Of a stretch of DNA of 64,000 nucleotides, positions 1 to 15,300 are shown in pieces. A program made the position numbers and the translations under genes. Below the pieces are notes generated by a model, which saw only the letters and a program-made list of their open reading frames with translations, did no database searches and was not told the origin of the DNA. The number at the start of each line of letters is the position of its first letter. Within the stretch, counting starts at the first letter, position 1. The DNA comes from Gordionus sp. m RMFG-2023 (taxonomy: Eukaryota; Nematomorpha; Gordioida; Chordodea; Parachordodidae): contig NC_088777.1 of NCBI RefSeq assembly GCF_954871325.1, positions 20,065,366 through 20,129,365 of the forward strand, in the 5' to 3' direction.

Positions 1-306
1 ACAAAATTAGCCGAAATTTACCAACGTTTTCTGGTAATATTGATGATGAAGTTAGCTCAAAGAGTCCAAATAAGGCAGTGATATCAAAAAACGATACGGG
101 AAGTATTAGTAAGGAAATTCTTGAGCCCTATGGCCTAAAAACGTTTGATAAACATGGCTCCTATAGAAGAGGGCCATTAGACGGTGTTCTCTCAAACCCT
201 AATTGCGAGTTCGAGGCCAATTACGTGGCCATCCATACGCTAGCCCAATGGAGCAAAATCAAAATGGACCCGGTGATTCGAGAAAATATTGCTGCGACTG
301 AGAATT
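1..306 (+). CDS. OGA: OGA exon: end of the glycosidase domain
   Basis: The reading frame starts at base 3. The stretch [17 protein letters not shown] is nearly identical to the end of the human GH84 catalytic domain. It is preceded by a non-conserved insertion of about 45 residues. The exon ends before a strong donor (GTGAGG at 307) in phase 1. The upstream boundary is uncertain: the window may open inside the exon, or the exon may start at about 11 after a TTAG. Confidence 0.88.
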
Positions 307-3300
307 GTGAGGGTTATTATATTTTATATTATATTTTTGTTTATTTGTAAAGAAATATCAAGTTTTTAAGAATATTAAAATACAAAGACACAGTAAGGTA
401 GTATAATCTGAATGTAACGTTTCGATTTATAACATTTATCTTTTTAGCGTTTTGATTTCTGGCTCCGAAGAAAGAAATGCCTTCTTTCAACACTTTACCT
501 CATTTTTAATCTAGTGATTTAACAATCCATTATTTGCTAAGCTCCTTTTTTATACTTTAAAATCATACGTTATTACATTTTATTTACCATTGCTCCAGCC
601 ATTACCTTTTTATAAATTATTTCATAGACAATAAAACCTATTATATAAGAGTTCAACTGGTTAAAATTCCCAAAACCTTAATGTAACGTTTCGATTTATA
701 ACATTTATCTTTTTAGCGTTTTGATTTCTGGTTCCGAAGAAAGAAATGCCTTCTTGGGTTTAACACTTTACCTCATTTTTAATCTAGTGATTTAACAATG
801 CATTATTTGCTAAGCTCCTTTTTTTTATTTTACTTTAAAATCATACGTTATTACATTATTTACCATTGCTTCAGTCATTATCTTCTTATAAATTATTTCA
901 TAGACAATAAAACATATTATATAATAGTTCAACTGATTAAAAATCCCAATTTCAATTGATAAAGTCCAATGTTGTTAGATAGAGCGCTATCACAAATCCT
1001 ATTTAACAAAAAATTAGCGCGCTATTAGATACCTTAAATTTTTTATTAATTAATATTTCAACTTCAAACATGTAAAAAATATTGATATAAAAATGTAGCT
1101 AAAAATTTAAAATATATAACCTATTTAGTTTTGTTGCACTTAATAATACATCTCAATATTATCATCCCCAAGTCAAGAGCGACGATCAGAAAGTATAAGT
1201 TTTGGCTTTTCAAATAATCGTTAAACTCAGCACTTGAGATCAGTGCAGTATTTGATTATATATACATATTTTATTTTGTAATACTCATTTGTGTGGTTTT
1301 AAGATTTAAAAAAGCGTCTAGGAATTTTATATTGTATTATTGTCATTTATTTCATAAAAATCCTTCATAGTAGGCGGTTCTTGATGTATTGGCTATTGTA
1401 TCTTTGTTTGGTATGCGCTCAATGTTACCATTCGCCTATAGTTGTCATTTGAATCTTGTTCTAAATTAATATAAGGCCAATAAACTTAAAATTAGGGTGA
1501 ATAATGGCGGAGCACGTTATCATCGTCAACTTATTTTGAATTAAAAGATTATGGATAATCAGCAGTTAATTTTCCTTTTAGAACTAATGCAGCAGATCGT
1601 TTTAATGTCTTAGGATCTAGACAATGGCAACCTACTCCTAATTCAACTCTAAAGTAATATCAGAAGATAAATAAAAAAATACATTATTTTATCTTACCAT
1701 CAAATATGATAGAGGCATCCGATTTTCATTTCTTGAAAATTAGCCAGAATTCTTGCCATCAATGGTACCTGAAGATGTCTTTACCAGATTGAAATGAGAG
1801 ATTATCCAAGGAAATTGGCTGAACTTTGTCAATCATAAAATTGATTATGACTTTATCAGCCAATTTTTGAGAAACACATACTACTGATGTGCAGGATTGA
1901 TCAATTTTGTTTGAATTAGATTTGATTTGGATGCTGCCTATTCCATTCCAAAATTATTCACATATTTTAAAATTTCTCTGAACTAAATTTAAAACAGTAA
2001 TAATTTTAATAAAATTTACGAATATGCTTTTAGATGTTTCTGTAGGTTTGAAACTGCTTGATTTATTGGATATTAACTTCCAGCTTCTTATATAACGAAA
2101 TTAAAATTTTTTGTTAATTTTTTTATTGAGTTTAAAATATTTTACAAATTTGGGAAAAGGAAATTCCACAATAACATTTTCCAGCGCTTTGTTGTCATCG
2201 GCCTAAAAAATCTCTTCCATGTTAATCTTTATTGGCGGCATTTTATATTTTAAATTACTTGATAAATTAGATTTATAATGCAGATTTTTAAATATAAATT
2301 ATAAAATTAAATAAAAAAGATTTTAATTTTAACATTAATTCTGAAATTTTAAATTAATTTTAATAATTTTTGTAGTGTTCCTTTTATATAAAATCGAGTA
2401 ACGAAATAGCGCGCTATTAACTACCCTAAAAAAGCCCACGATACGGCTAATGTTAATTTTTTAAAAGAAGCGTCATATAGCTACTGCTTCTGGGAAAAGT
2501 AAAGTAGTGCTCAACTTTAACATCTCTGGTTAATTCCCATTCCATCATTTTATTGAATTCCTAAGACCTGACTTGGGCCTCGTCCAGGGTGATAAAAAAT
2601 CTTAAAAAAAGAAGTTTAAATGATATTGTAATAAACTAAATGCCCACTTTGTAAAGATATAAACCTGTACTGAATGTCTAATCTATGGATCTATATTTTT
2701 TTAAATGCCCACTTTATAAAGATATAAACCTGTACTGAATGTGTCATTTATGGATCTATATTTTTTTATTCCTTGATTTCATTTAATCAATATTTGTTTC
2801 ATATAAACCTATTTTTATTTTTCTGCACTACGCCTTGAGATTGTGGCCGGAGGTATATTATAAATCTACCAGATTATACTTACAAAATATTATCAGACTT
2901 TTTTAATCAGATTTTTTTTAAAGGAGGATTTTTACATGACTAAATATTATAGTTGGATACCTGTGATCATTATTAAAAAATACCATTTAATATAATATAT
3001 TTATGCATTATTTATGATTTAATGTTTGATTTATTTTTATAAATTTATAACATTTTTTCTAGTATGCCAAAATTTTGGTATTAATATGACACTTGAAATT
3101 TGACAAAAAATAACAGAAAATTGACAAAGATAGAAACATAATTATACGTATACACTAATTAAGAATAAATATGTATACAAAAAATATATAATATTGAGCT
3201 AAAGATTTTCTTATATTGTTACCTTATGTAAAAAGTAACGCATTACTCGTTGCCTTAAAAAGTAACATTTTAATTATTCCTTAAAGAATACTAAATAATA

Positions 3301-6300
3301 TATGTACATTTTATTTTTATTTTTTGCTCATAGATAATGAAAATAAATTTATACAAAAAATATATTATATTTTATTTTTAACAGTAGTGCTCAAAAGTGT
3401 GCTGAACACTTTGGACTGGCACAGAGAATTGGTTGGTCGTTTATAATTAATAAATCAGAATTTTAATTTGGTAAATTTATTAAAAATATTTAAAGAATGA
3501 TTTTTATTTTCCAAAAGAACTTTATATCATATGACCACAAGAATTTTCATTCAGATCTTCATCAATTTTTTTTATCTTTATCAAAAATTACTCTGGTATG
3601 TATGTTAGAATGAATGATGTTGATTTATTATTGGTTAAAAATAAAACATATAAGTTATGGATAGAAAGGAAAAAAATTTATGAACTAGATATGTTTTTTG
3701 AAAAAATATCTAAAATTTATTAAAAAAATATCTAAATAATTCAATTATTTTTTGTCAAAATTATTATTTATATATTAAAAACGTTAAAATGTTTAAAGAA
3801 AAATGTGCGGGAGATATTGAAAAATTGCGGTAGTTTTGCGGGAGTGAGATGTTTACGTGTAAACTAAAATCTTGCAGGAGTCTCCCGCTGATGGAGGGGG
3901 GGGGGAATCTGACAACCCTGAGGGCATGTTGCATTGCTCATAAGTATCTTGATGGGACTAATTATTAGAAGCAAGAAACGGTTAAACCCTGTAACAATTT
4001 TAAATTATAAGATTTCTTGCACCATAAATTAAATTGCTAAAACCGAGAAAATGAAATTTTTTAGAAAGATTATATTATCGTTTATAAATACAAAATATTA
4101 TTCATAAAAACTATAAATATATGTTTATCATTTAAAAGAAATAGAAAGAAGACATGGTTAGTTTTTTGGTTTGAAAATTTAAAATGAGATAAAAATCTTA
4201 AAATATTCAGAATGGATTGAAATTTTTTCGCTTAAACTATTTCGCAAATATTCAAATATTGTGAGGGATTTGAAAATAAAATTTTAAATATAAAGAAACA
4301 TAATCATTAAATCAAACTGTAGAAATTAGAACTGATTACCTGTATCTATAAATACTTTAATTTATTAAAATCTTAGAAATCTACGTATCGCAAGTATAAA
4401 TTTATTGTGCTAAATAAGATATTGTATAATAATATAACTCATTTTTTAAAATATTTTCTACAATATTACGATCCCATTCATTATATAACTTTAGAAAATT
4501 GTTCTAAAAAAATTATGTTCTTAAACTTAGCCCTGGCTCAAACTAAATATAGTTACGATCCGAGAATAGCCCTCGAGATAGCCTTGACAAGCTGGTTAGA
4601 TCACGTAAACTCGCGCGCGCCTTACTTGGTTCAAATCCCTCGTTGTCTCACGACCCAAAGCGGAATATCGGCCACTGGAGGAGGCATCAGTGGGTACGAT
4701 TCTAGCGCATATCTCAATTATTACGGGACGGCCACTAACAATTTAGTAAGATCATCAAATAAAGAAAAATAAACTTACTCTTTTTTTCCATATTTCTTAC
4801 TTTTTTTTTGTTATTCCTATTTTTTACGTTATTTTTATAAAGAAATTATCTTGCCAGAGAATTTAAATTCTAGCTTAACTTTTAATATAATAAATACTAT
4901 TAATAGATATATAAGTACTAAAGTGTAACCATCATCTCTCATTGTAGCTTTATTCTGAATTTTTCCCCGCGACTTTTATACCATTACAACCATACATTAT
5001 AAGGAAAAATCTTGTTAGCTGGGTAACAATTTTCCAGGCTTGTTAATCGATCCTTTTAAAAAGATCGAATCCTGATCTTTTCAAAAAAAAAGAGGATTGA
5101 AATCCAGGATCGACTACTTTTTAAAAAAGGATCACGTTCACGATCCTTTTCTTATTTAAATTTCTGAAGGAAATTTCTGATCGATAAATTAACTAATATA
5201 AAAATAAATTAAATATGGTATAAATTTATTGTATTTGAATAATATTATATAAGCATAACAAGAATATATTTATTTATAATTAAAATTAGCCTTTAATAAT
5301 AAAATTTTTTCCAAGTTATTATTATTTAAACATCCACGTCTTTCATTAAGCACATGTTTAGCTTTACTAAAAAAAGCGTTCCACATCCTTGATAGCAAAG
5401 GTGTGTTATATTCAATAAATATATTTTTTTAAAATTAACATAAGTATTAAAAATATTCATTGATTCATCATTTGAATCAAAAAAAATTATAAATGGAACG
5501 AGTATTTTGTGAAGAATTTTTCCAAAAAAGGTATCTATTTCATCCATACATTCATTTGAAACATTTGCATGTGGTAGATGTTGATCCTGCATATTTTCTA
5601 AATGGGCAATTAATTTTTTTTTTACCAACAGATTTTGTGGCAGCTTAATATAAGGCCTATTTAGCTTAAATTTTTGGTGAATTATTGCTTCCAATATGTT
5701 ACTGTCATCATACAGTGAAGGAAATTTATATTAAGAAATGATAATTTATAATAAGTGTTCGTTCATATAAGTCTGGTATCTGCAAAACTTAGCCCTTATT
5801 AACACATCAATAAATTTTTATTAATTATTGTAAATAATTCTTATGCGTATTGTTATGCTCTTCACAAATAAATAATAAAAACTTTATTTTTAAAAGTGTT
5901 AATTACTTCTAAATGCCTTTTGAGGTTCGAACTACTAATCTTTTAATAAGATATTTTGTTCTTACATAAAGAGCATTTTGCACTGATCATTGTTTAATTA
6001 CTTCCATCCGTTTCACATAAAGTAAAATACTTACGTAAATTATGAAATGGTAAAAAAATCTCTTTCTCACTTGTCACATCAATAGTAGTTGTATCATCTT
6101 CTAAATCTATAATTGAGGACATTATTAAAACCTAGAATTTATTTATATTATATATAATATAATTAAATAAATAAAACTTATAGGCTCTAAATCTCGTTCT
6201 AGATAAAATTTAGGAAATTGTTGAAATATAAAATATGGTGGAATGGAAGTTGATAAAATATGATGCAGATAGATATTTTTTTTTAAAAATAATATTTTAA

Positions 6301-9300
6301 TTTAATTTTCAAAATTTTTATTTTATTTATTGCTTTATAAGTAAAAAATTAATTTTTAAAAGGATCGGGATCGAATATTTAAAAAAATGATCTCGATCAC
6401 GATCCTCAATTTAAGTCAGGATTATAAATCCGGGAAAATTAACAAATTTAGGATCGAATCCAGGATCAGTTATTTTTTGATTCGATTCTTTAATAACTCT
6501 GCAGTTTTCTAATTATGTTACTTTACGTTCTATTCCATAGACCACCCTACCTGACCCCGTTATCTCTAAGCCTGCTCCCTCCTCTAACAACAGTATCCCT
6601 AGTAGTTCGTCCTCCATCGATTCCAGCACTTCCGTGACATCTACAGACGTTTGTTCCATTCCCAAAATTAAAGACAAGATTGTTTTCAAGGATATCGATA
6701 ATAAGAATGCTAGCGTGAAATTGGAACAGAATGAACTTAATAATTTTGAATTGGAGGGAAACGAGGATAATTCTGATGACCAATCGTGGGGTAGCGGACC
6801 TAGGAGGTCTTCTGTAAGGGTAAAATTATCTACAGTTTTTTTTAATTTTTATGTAGCGTCTAGAGAGGAAGAAGGCGAGGCCAAAGCAAATTGTAAAAAA
6901 AAACATATTTAAATAATTTATAAAGTGACTTTAAAACCAAAAAATGATTTTTAATTATGAAATTTATTACGTAAAAATCGATAAAATTAAGGATTAACTT
7001 TTCACATATTAAAACATGAATTGTAAACAATTTTCAAAGGAACGCATGGCTTGATTAATCCGTTTTAAGCTATTCTTTATTTTAATAAATAGAAGCAAGA
7101 ATAAGAGATATAGGGGAGTGATAGATTTAATTTGATATTTTCATAACCTTACAAAGTCATATAAAGAACCTCTATAATACAATTTAAAAATATTTTATTC
7201 AGTTGGTATAATTTAAAAAAAAGAAGATAAAACACTAAAATATAAAACAACTTATAAAAATATGTTAAAATATATAAATGTATTCCAATTTTTAAAAAAA
7301 GATTTAAATATATGTGAGATAATTGAATAATTGGTTACAGAAAGTTTGTTATTTAAATCACCATTTATTTCTATTTTATGAATATACATCTAAAGTATAA
7401 CAGCTTGTCGGAAGACCACCATAATGGAAAGAAACCCTTAGAGTCGTTCATGGAGAGATTTCTAAAACTAGAACGCTCCTATTACATCCTGCCTTCCCTT
7501 CATATGCAGCCAGTCAATAGCTTGGTGGAGAAGCTCAAGGATGAGGATCTAAATATCCTTCTTCCTTCAACAAATGACGATGCCAAAGAATATGAAGAAG
7601 ATAAAGATGCCAATGCTATAAACCATTTTGAAGTTATCTGTATTAATGTCAACGAATATACAATTGGCATGGAAAAAAATAATGATGGTAAACAAATAGG
7701 TACTGTTACAAAAAAAATAGATTTGAGAATTATAAAAAAAAAATTTATTTTAAACTTTTTTTCATAGTTCCTGTTCAAAACGAAAAGTCGCTGGCACCGC
7801 CACCAAGTACATCTTTAGAAGGCCATGAAGAAAAAATGGATTGTACAGACATAAAGCCCGGCAGCCCTTCTAAAGCTAATACTTCTATTCAAAGCCAGTC
7901 ATGTGGCAATACTAATTTTGATCAACCTTATTCTGCTTCTTTCCAACAAAACATGGGAGACTCAGATAAACCATATAGCATTTTAGGCAATGCCACATCT
8001 ACTTCATCTACAACTCCTAACATTACCTTTCCATATTTGAGTAAATATTATATATTCTGATACTAATCTCATCATACTATTTATTTAACGTTTAATATTT
8101 ACACCAGAAGACCTGCAGTTGTAAAATTTTTAACCCGCCCCTGATTTAAAAAAAATTATATTCAAGTCCAGCCCATAATTTTTATGGCTCGGATTTTTGA
8201 TTTTGACCATATTTTGGCTCAACCCAAAATTTTGTTATTTTAAAAAAGTTTGGCTGCATTTTGCAAATTATTTTAAATTGGAAATATGATCAGTAGATGA
8301 AAAACGCTCCATGATATGATTTTCTACCTGATTAATTGATATATTTTAAAATTTCTATAAGCATACTATTTTTAGGTCGGTTCTGGGCTGGGACTGCAGG
8401 TCTCTGATTTAAACCTAATAACATATTTAAGAATGGAAAACTTTGTGATTGTATGTTATGAAATGATACTTTACAATTGCACATTGAGATTTAACTAATA
8501 AAAAATACTATAAAATTAAAATATGTTTTTCTTTTTACTTATCTATTTTATTATAATTTTTACCTGTTATTAGATGATTTAGAACCTCTTAAAGAAACCT
8601 GTTATACTCCTACCATCCCTATGTCACTCTCGACTTCATCTTCTAATCGACAAGCCTCCATAATATTGGCAAATCAAACCCCCACAGAAGGACTTGAATG
8701 CGACATGGATTTGGAAAGGGAGATCAAAGGCACGCTGGATTATTATAAAGTTTGTTATTATTTATAATTTTAAATCTTTAATAATCTTATTTGTTTTAAG
8801 GATTCCTACAGAGAATTTCTCATAAAAAGGACATTAACGGACTGAACTGTAAAACCGAAACGTACCATTATAATTGCCTGAATAATAATTAGGTCTGAAC
8901 TATCATGCCAAAATTATAAAAAGAGTGAACTGATTTGTTATAAATTTTAAAAATGTTTTTTTGTAATGTAATCTTTTTTGGTGCTAATTATTGTGCCTAC
9001 TAATATTATATTGGTTACCCCATCCTCAAAAGACTTTTTCTAATTCAAAATAACTCACAATTCACAACTAAATCTAAAATTATTTAATCATTATATAAAT
9101 GAATTATATTCGTATTGCTACAAAATCCATTTTATACCAAAAGGTAATAAACAATATATTAAGTATCCCCCCAGTTTAATGTGTAAATTAGTGATCTGCA
9201 TGGCCCGGACTAGTAAAAAATTATAGATTTCCCCAGCCCTAATGTTCATATAAATATATAATTTTTCTAGAGTTCACGACGTTATTTAACATAGTAACTT

Positions 9301-12300
9301 AGCTACATTTCGCTTTATGCAAAAATAATAATATTTTACGTTGCTTTTTAAAAAAAGTAATGCTATCACGTGGATTTTTAGAAAGTATCGCTATTAATTT
9401 ACTTTTTGATACAATACTATGGAAAAAAAAGATTGAAATATTTGTTTCCTTTTATTTCGTTAATCTATAAATTTATTATACTTTTACTTCATTTAGTGGC
9501 CTTTTTCAAGTTTACATTTGCAGGTCATTTTCCCTTCTAATCCTCTTTCTTTTTTGCAGTCCTGGATATTGCCACTAGAGATCTGCTTAGGTCTCCTAAT
9601 TCTATTTTTAATAATCGGGTTTGGGACGGGCCTAATTTTAAAAAAATCGGGCTGGTCGGGTCGGACTAGGGAATTTTTTTATTATGTCTAAATTTATCAA
9701 TTTTTTATGTAAAATAAAAATATTTGATTTTATTTATTGAAACTAAACAACATATAACATATGTCTTTTATTTTGAGTAATTATAAAGATTAATTTCTAT
9801 ATTTAAATAAATTCAAGTCTGTTCGGTAAATTATTTTAAAAAAAATTTGGGGTTCGAGGCGGGGCAGCAAAACTTTTTTATAAAAATTCGGGTTCGGGCC
9901 GGGCTTGAAAAATTAGGCCCGAGGCAGATCACTAATTGCCACTGCGAACCTAGCATTATCATGTAATTATCTTAAACTTTCACCTAGCTTGCCTGGTAGC
10001 CATCTCGATCTAGTTCTCTCCACTTCCAATCAACATCTATTCATTCAATCGTCTTTTGCTTTCTGTTCAAAATGTTAAAACCATTTCACCCTATTTCTTC
10101 TCACGACATCACTTATTTTTATCCCAATCCTTTCCCTTAGTCTTGCTTGTTTTTCTCTCTCAGGGATATCCCACATATCTAACCATTCTCATCTTCTCGC
10201 TGCTTTACATCATACAACTCCTCACACATATTGTATAAAACCTTCCAAGCTAGCCCCTTCAATTTCAATAATTATTAGAAACATTATTTATTCTATATCA
10301 AAAACGAAATTTAACTCATTAGCAGTTACTATAATAACTGTTATGTATTTAATTGTTTATTTTATTGTTTTTGTATTTTTGTAAAATGTTTATTTTTATT
10401 ATTTTGGCATTATCTTATGAATTTGCATGCACAAAATTAATGGGATTTCATGATAAATACAATAAAAGAAATATATTATTTGTCTAAATTATTACTAATA
10501 TATGTTAACGGTAATACTAAAATATCTGTCGAAAATACTACAAATATGAACTAAATAAACTTTAATAACCAAGTCAATAATTGATAATTATGAGTAAGAT
10601 ATCAAATATCCTATGGCCTGTAGAAAATTTAAGCTCCAATTTCTTGAAAAAATTTCTATTCGTTTACTAATTTTCTAAAAATTTCTTCAATAATTATCGC
10701 GGCTGATTAATTGTTTAAAAATAATATCGTGAAAATGTTTAAAAAATAATATAGAAGGCGCTATATATGAACGTTTTAATGCAATAAAAAGTTCTTTTTA
10801 TCTTTTAAAATCATTTTAAGACATTGTTATTGATTTGTCTAAAAAATATCTTTCTTGTAAAATATTAAACAATAATCTAACCATAACGATTAAAATATAA
10901 TAAAATGTATAATAATGAGTAACTTAAAAAATAACGCAATCCTTAAATACATTATTTTTTTTTTAAATAGCAACGAAAAATACTAAATTTTTAAGATAAA
11001 TGTAAAAGTATCAATATGATCAATTTCATTATTTTTTTGACCATAGTTTTTTTAAAAATTATTGTAGGTTTAGGCTAGGGTAAGTAAGCTTTATATAAAT
11101 TATATTACGCTATATTACATAAAGGCTCAAACCTTGTCAGATGCCGTAGACCAAATGGCTAGTTATAGCTCTTCCAATCACGCGACACCCACTTTACACG
11201 CTCATAACTCATCCCTTACCAGCTCAAATTTATCCGATCCCACTATCGATTCCAATGATAACCCACGTAAAGTACAAAACAGTTTTGATGTCACAAAATC
11301 AGAGTTTGAGGAGCCCCACAAATCCAAAACGAATACAAATAATTTCTCCGCCAGCAATCTAGTCTACAAAATTCATTACGAGACTTTTGAACCAATGCAA
11401 ATCGACATGTTGGCTGCTGAAAGCCAAAATCGTGATACTGGCCAATTTCGGATACCAATGGAAAACATAGCCAATAGCAATGAAGAGTGTATTCATGAAG
11501 AAGTGAGTATGGACCACCAAGCACATCATTTGATAGAGGAAGAGGAGAGAGAGGAAAAGAACGAGATGGAATCAAGCCACCGTGATGATATGAAAATGGA
11601 TAAAGGTTAACTAGTGAATAGGAATTGTCTCCCCGATTTGGTCTTTCTATTTTTTGGCATTGGCAATCGTGTCTAGGACATTATTTTTAGGATGAGACTT
11701 AAGGCCGGATACTGTCCTATAAAAATTTTAAAAACTATTGCTTTTTAAAGCCGATTTTATGACAGGACGTATGCTAAGGCACATTTTTTCTTCAAATAAT
11801 AAATGATATCAATGGGCAATTCCATGAGACCAAAATAACGTAATTGTCGGACAACCATTTTTTAAAATGGATGAAACTTGGCATGAAGTTTAAATAGATT
11901 GTATATTTTAAACAAATCAAAATTTTAATACCTTAGCTCAAATATATCTCTATGAGCCTTCAAAGTTCGATGAGAACTAGGGGTGTACCGATACCACTTT
12001 TGGAGGCCGATCCGATATTCCAGATATATATCGGCCGATTACCGATCCGATATCATATCTAATTTTTTATTCTCTAAAGATACCAATGGTTTTAATTTTT
12101 AATATACTTTTTATTAGTATAACATCTATAATTTAACTATACCATAACTTATGTCATTTAAATATATTATGATGATCAGTTATAGTTTATATTCAATTCA
12201 ATTGCAATTCTAAAAGTATATAAAGTATTTTTATCTATATAATAATTAATAACATTAATCTATATATATTTATAAGTAATAAACAAATATATTATCAAAT

Positions 12301-15300
12301 TTGAAATAAATATTTAAAATAATATTTAACATTAACGAAGATTTCTTTATAGAAACAAAATTTCCAATTTATCAGAGACCTGCGGCGATGGTAACTGTCA
12401 ACAGCTTCACTAAAAACAGATTCTGAAGAGATTATCGCACACTTTTATAAACAGAATGCGCAAAAAAATAACACAGAATGTTTATTAATTAATTATTATT
12501 AAAAAAATATACATAGAAATGGATTTCGATTTATTTATAAAAATAAATGATTTTAGATATTACTTTTATAATATTGGCCGATAACCGATATTCCAAAATG
12601 GGTAAAATATCGGCCCGATCCGATAAAAAATATCGTTACATCCCTAACTTTTCCTCTTTTCACGAATCTTAAAATACTCAAAATATTTTTGGCCTAAGTA
12701 ACAAATTTTATATCATTTTGTAGCTCTTAAAATTCCTTAAGAAAATGCAAAAATTATTTTAAAAATATCTTCAGTATTTATAATTTTGAAAAGTGCTTCA
12801 TTTAAAATGATGAAACTCATGGAATATGTTTATTACCAATATATTTATATATTTAAGTAAAAAATATTAATGGAGAAAATAAATTTCATTTAGTTTTTAT
12901 AAGTTTATTAATAAAAAAACACTTATAGAGGGCGTCATTTTTATAGTTAATTTATAATATATTTTATATAAAGATATACATTTTATATTGTAAATATAAA
13001 TTCATATTTCTATAAAGTTATTATATACACTAGAAATATTAAAAATACATATTTTTATGCCCCAATAAAATGAATATATATTTATAATTATCTTTATAGA
13101 TAGCATCATCTATAATTGCTTTTTTTCTCTAAAATTATAACTAAATAAAATTTTACTTTCTTATTTTCTACTTAAATATTTAAATATACAGGTAATAAAC
13201 TTATTTGATGAGTTTTATCGTTTCAGACGTTCTTTATAATTGATTTTTCTTTTCAAAAAATTATAGAAAATCTAAATTATTTTCTCCATTAATATTTTAA
13301 CTTAAATACATAAATAAATAAAAAATCATGAATTTCAATATTTTAAATAAGGCACTTAAAAAATTTTTATGTTTTGTTTTATCGGAAATACGACATTGAA
13401 GACATTTTTAAAACAATTTATGCAATTTTAAGGGCTACTAATTGATATAGACCAAAAATATTTTTAGTATTTTAAGATTCGATTAAAAGAGATAAGGCTC
13501 TCATCTAACTTTGAAGGCCAATAACACTGATATATTTGAGCTAGGGCATTTAAATTTGATTTGTATAAAGTATACAATCTATTTAAACTTTATGCCAAGT
13601 TTCATTCATTTTAAAAATGGTCGATTTGTCAGGGAATTACCCTAATACTAACAATTCTAATTTTATTTAAATGTATAATAAAAATATAATATTATGTAAT
13701 ATAAAAATAAATCGTTAGTTCTCAATCAATTATGATCATCTGTAAATTTCTAGCATCATCAATCATTGTACCATTTTTGGAGATATTCTGTTTCCTTTTT
13801 GCTTTTCAGGTCTCCTACTTTTAATAAAACTTTTCACTTGACACAGATTCGTCTTTTATAAGTAAATAACCTCTAGCCATAAGAGGAAAGTGGCATTCAT
13901 AGAATTTTCACTTAAGTAAGAATATCAATTGTATATAAATTATTGGACAAATAAGCTTGTAACTCGACATCTTCAAGGCTTTTGCCAATTATTTCACTTT
14001 TAGTAATGCTATATATTAGTATAATAACTTAATGTATAATATAAGTTGATACAAAATAATTAATCAAACTTTATTTTCTATTGATAATCTTGAATTAAAA
14101 TCTAATAAAAATTCTTAGGACTTGGGATATTTTTTTATATTTAAAAAGTTATTAAAGCAGTAATGGGTCTAAAAAACTCTCTATATAGTTTTCTATATTG
14201 AGAAAACCATTAATATAATAATTTCATTTAAAAAGTGCTGCATCATTCTGAGCTGTAGTGTAGACACCTTAACGTTGATAAAATAATATTTTCATTGATA
14301 TTTTTTATAAGGTCATATACATTTTCAATTAGCGTCAAGCAAATACCTTTGTAATGTAGAAATAGTAACCCTTATCACCAATAAATAAATTTTATTAATA
14401 ATCTAAATCTTTTTTAAAAAAGCTAACCATTACTTCAATTCAATCTCAAATATTTAAGTTCCTTTTTATAATCGAATTTATAATTCTTCCAGTTATTTAT
14501 GTCTTTTCATCTACTTATTACACAATAACAATAATACTCCCCTCTTCTATATCCAGAGTAATGAATAACTGATGATAAAAAACTTAGACAATATTTACCA
14601 TTTTCATTTATATTTAAAGTACAAAATTTAAAAATTAGAATATAATTTGTCTATTAAATATATATTAAAAATCGGTTTTTATGTCAAGACGAACGCGTCT
14701 TCTAAAGCATTATAAAGAACAGGCCGTTTTTTAAAACCGATTTTCAAAGATGGATTGGAATGGGATTCACTAATTAACAAATTATATGGAATTTTTATAG
14801 GAATTTTTTTTCTAAAATAGTTTTATTCAAGTTCTTTATCCCAAAAGATAATTTATAAATGAGTTGCATAAACCAAATAATCCTAATAATTACGAATACC
14901 TACATTTTGATTTTATTTAATATGATTTAGGATTACTTTAAAAATAATAGGGATCTATACAGGCCCCGACTTTTAAATTCTATTTTTCGAAACATTTGTT
15001 AAGTCAAAAGATATTTTTTACAAACCCAGGTCAGAACTATAATTAAATACTTCTGCTGTAAATCGAATATTTAAAAATATTCTATAATTTTATTTACATA
15101 GGGGGGGGGGGATTTTTTTAAATATTCCTAAAAAAAGGTAATGATCGAATTATTAGATTGTAATAAAATTGTAGTAAAAAATTTTTTAAAATCTTGTTTC
15201 TTCAGCTAAGCCACTTCCGCTTAGGTTCTAGCAATTTGTTTATTTTTTTAATTTAGGAATAAGTTGTTTGGAAATTTTTTTTTGGGATTCCGATACACTC

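Larger units (their letters stand above)
307..4530 (+). other. OGA intron 1; no gene seen, repeats and probable decayed transposons
   Basis: No coding exon found. It holds a 268-nt tandem duplication, a 65-nt tandem duplication, a possible decayed element between matching GC-rich ends (967-2428), and near 3918-3935 the right-hand end of a hAT-like terminus (GACAACCCTG) whose partner I cannot find. Confidence 0.6.

Noticed and set aside
4407-4772. Independent small gene from 4407
   Set aside because: Only 4531-4745 matches OGA. The upstream and downstream parts of the open stretch are intron read-through.
7500-7778. Minus-strand open stretch over OGA linker exon
   Set aside because: Shadow of a plus-strand exon; hydrophobic and Phe/Leu/Ser-rich, with no motif.
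8801-8845. Stop at 8843 as the end of a first, separate gene
   Set aside because: The following exons encode the next parts of the same OGA protein in the right order and phase, and an alternative acceptor 11 nt downstream avoids the stop.
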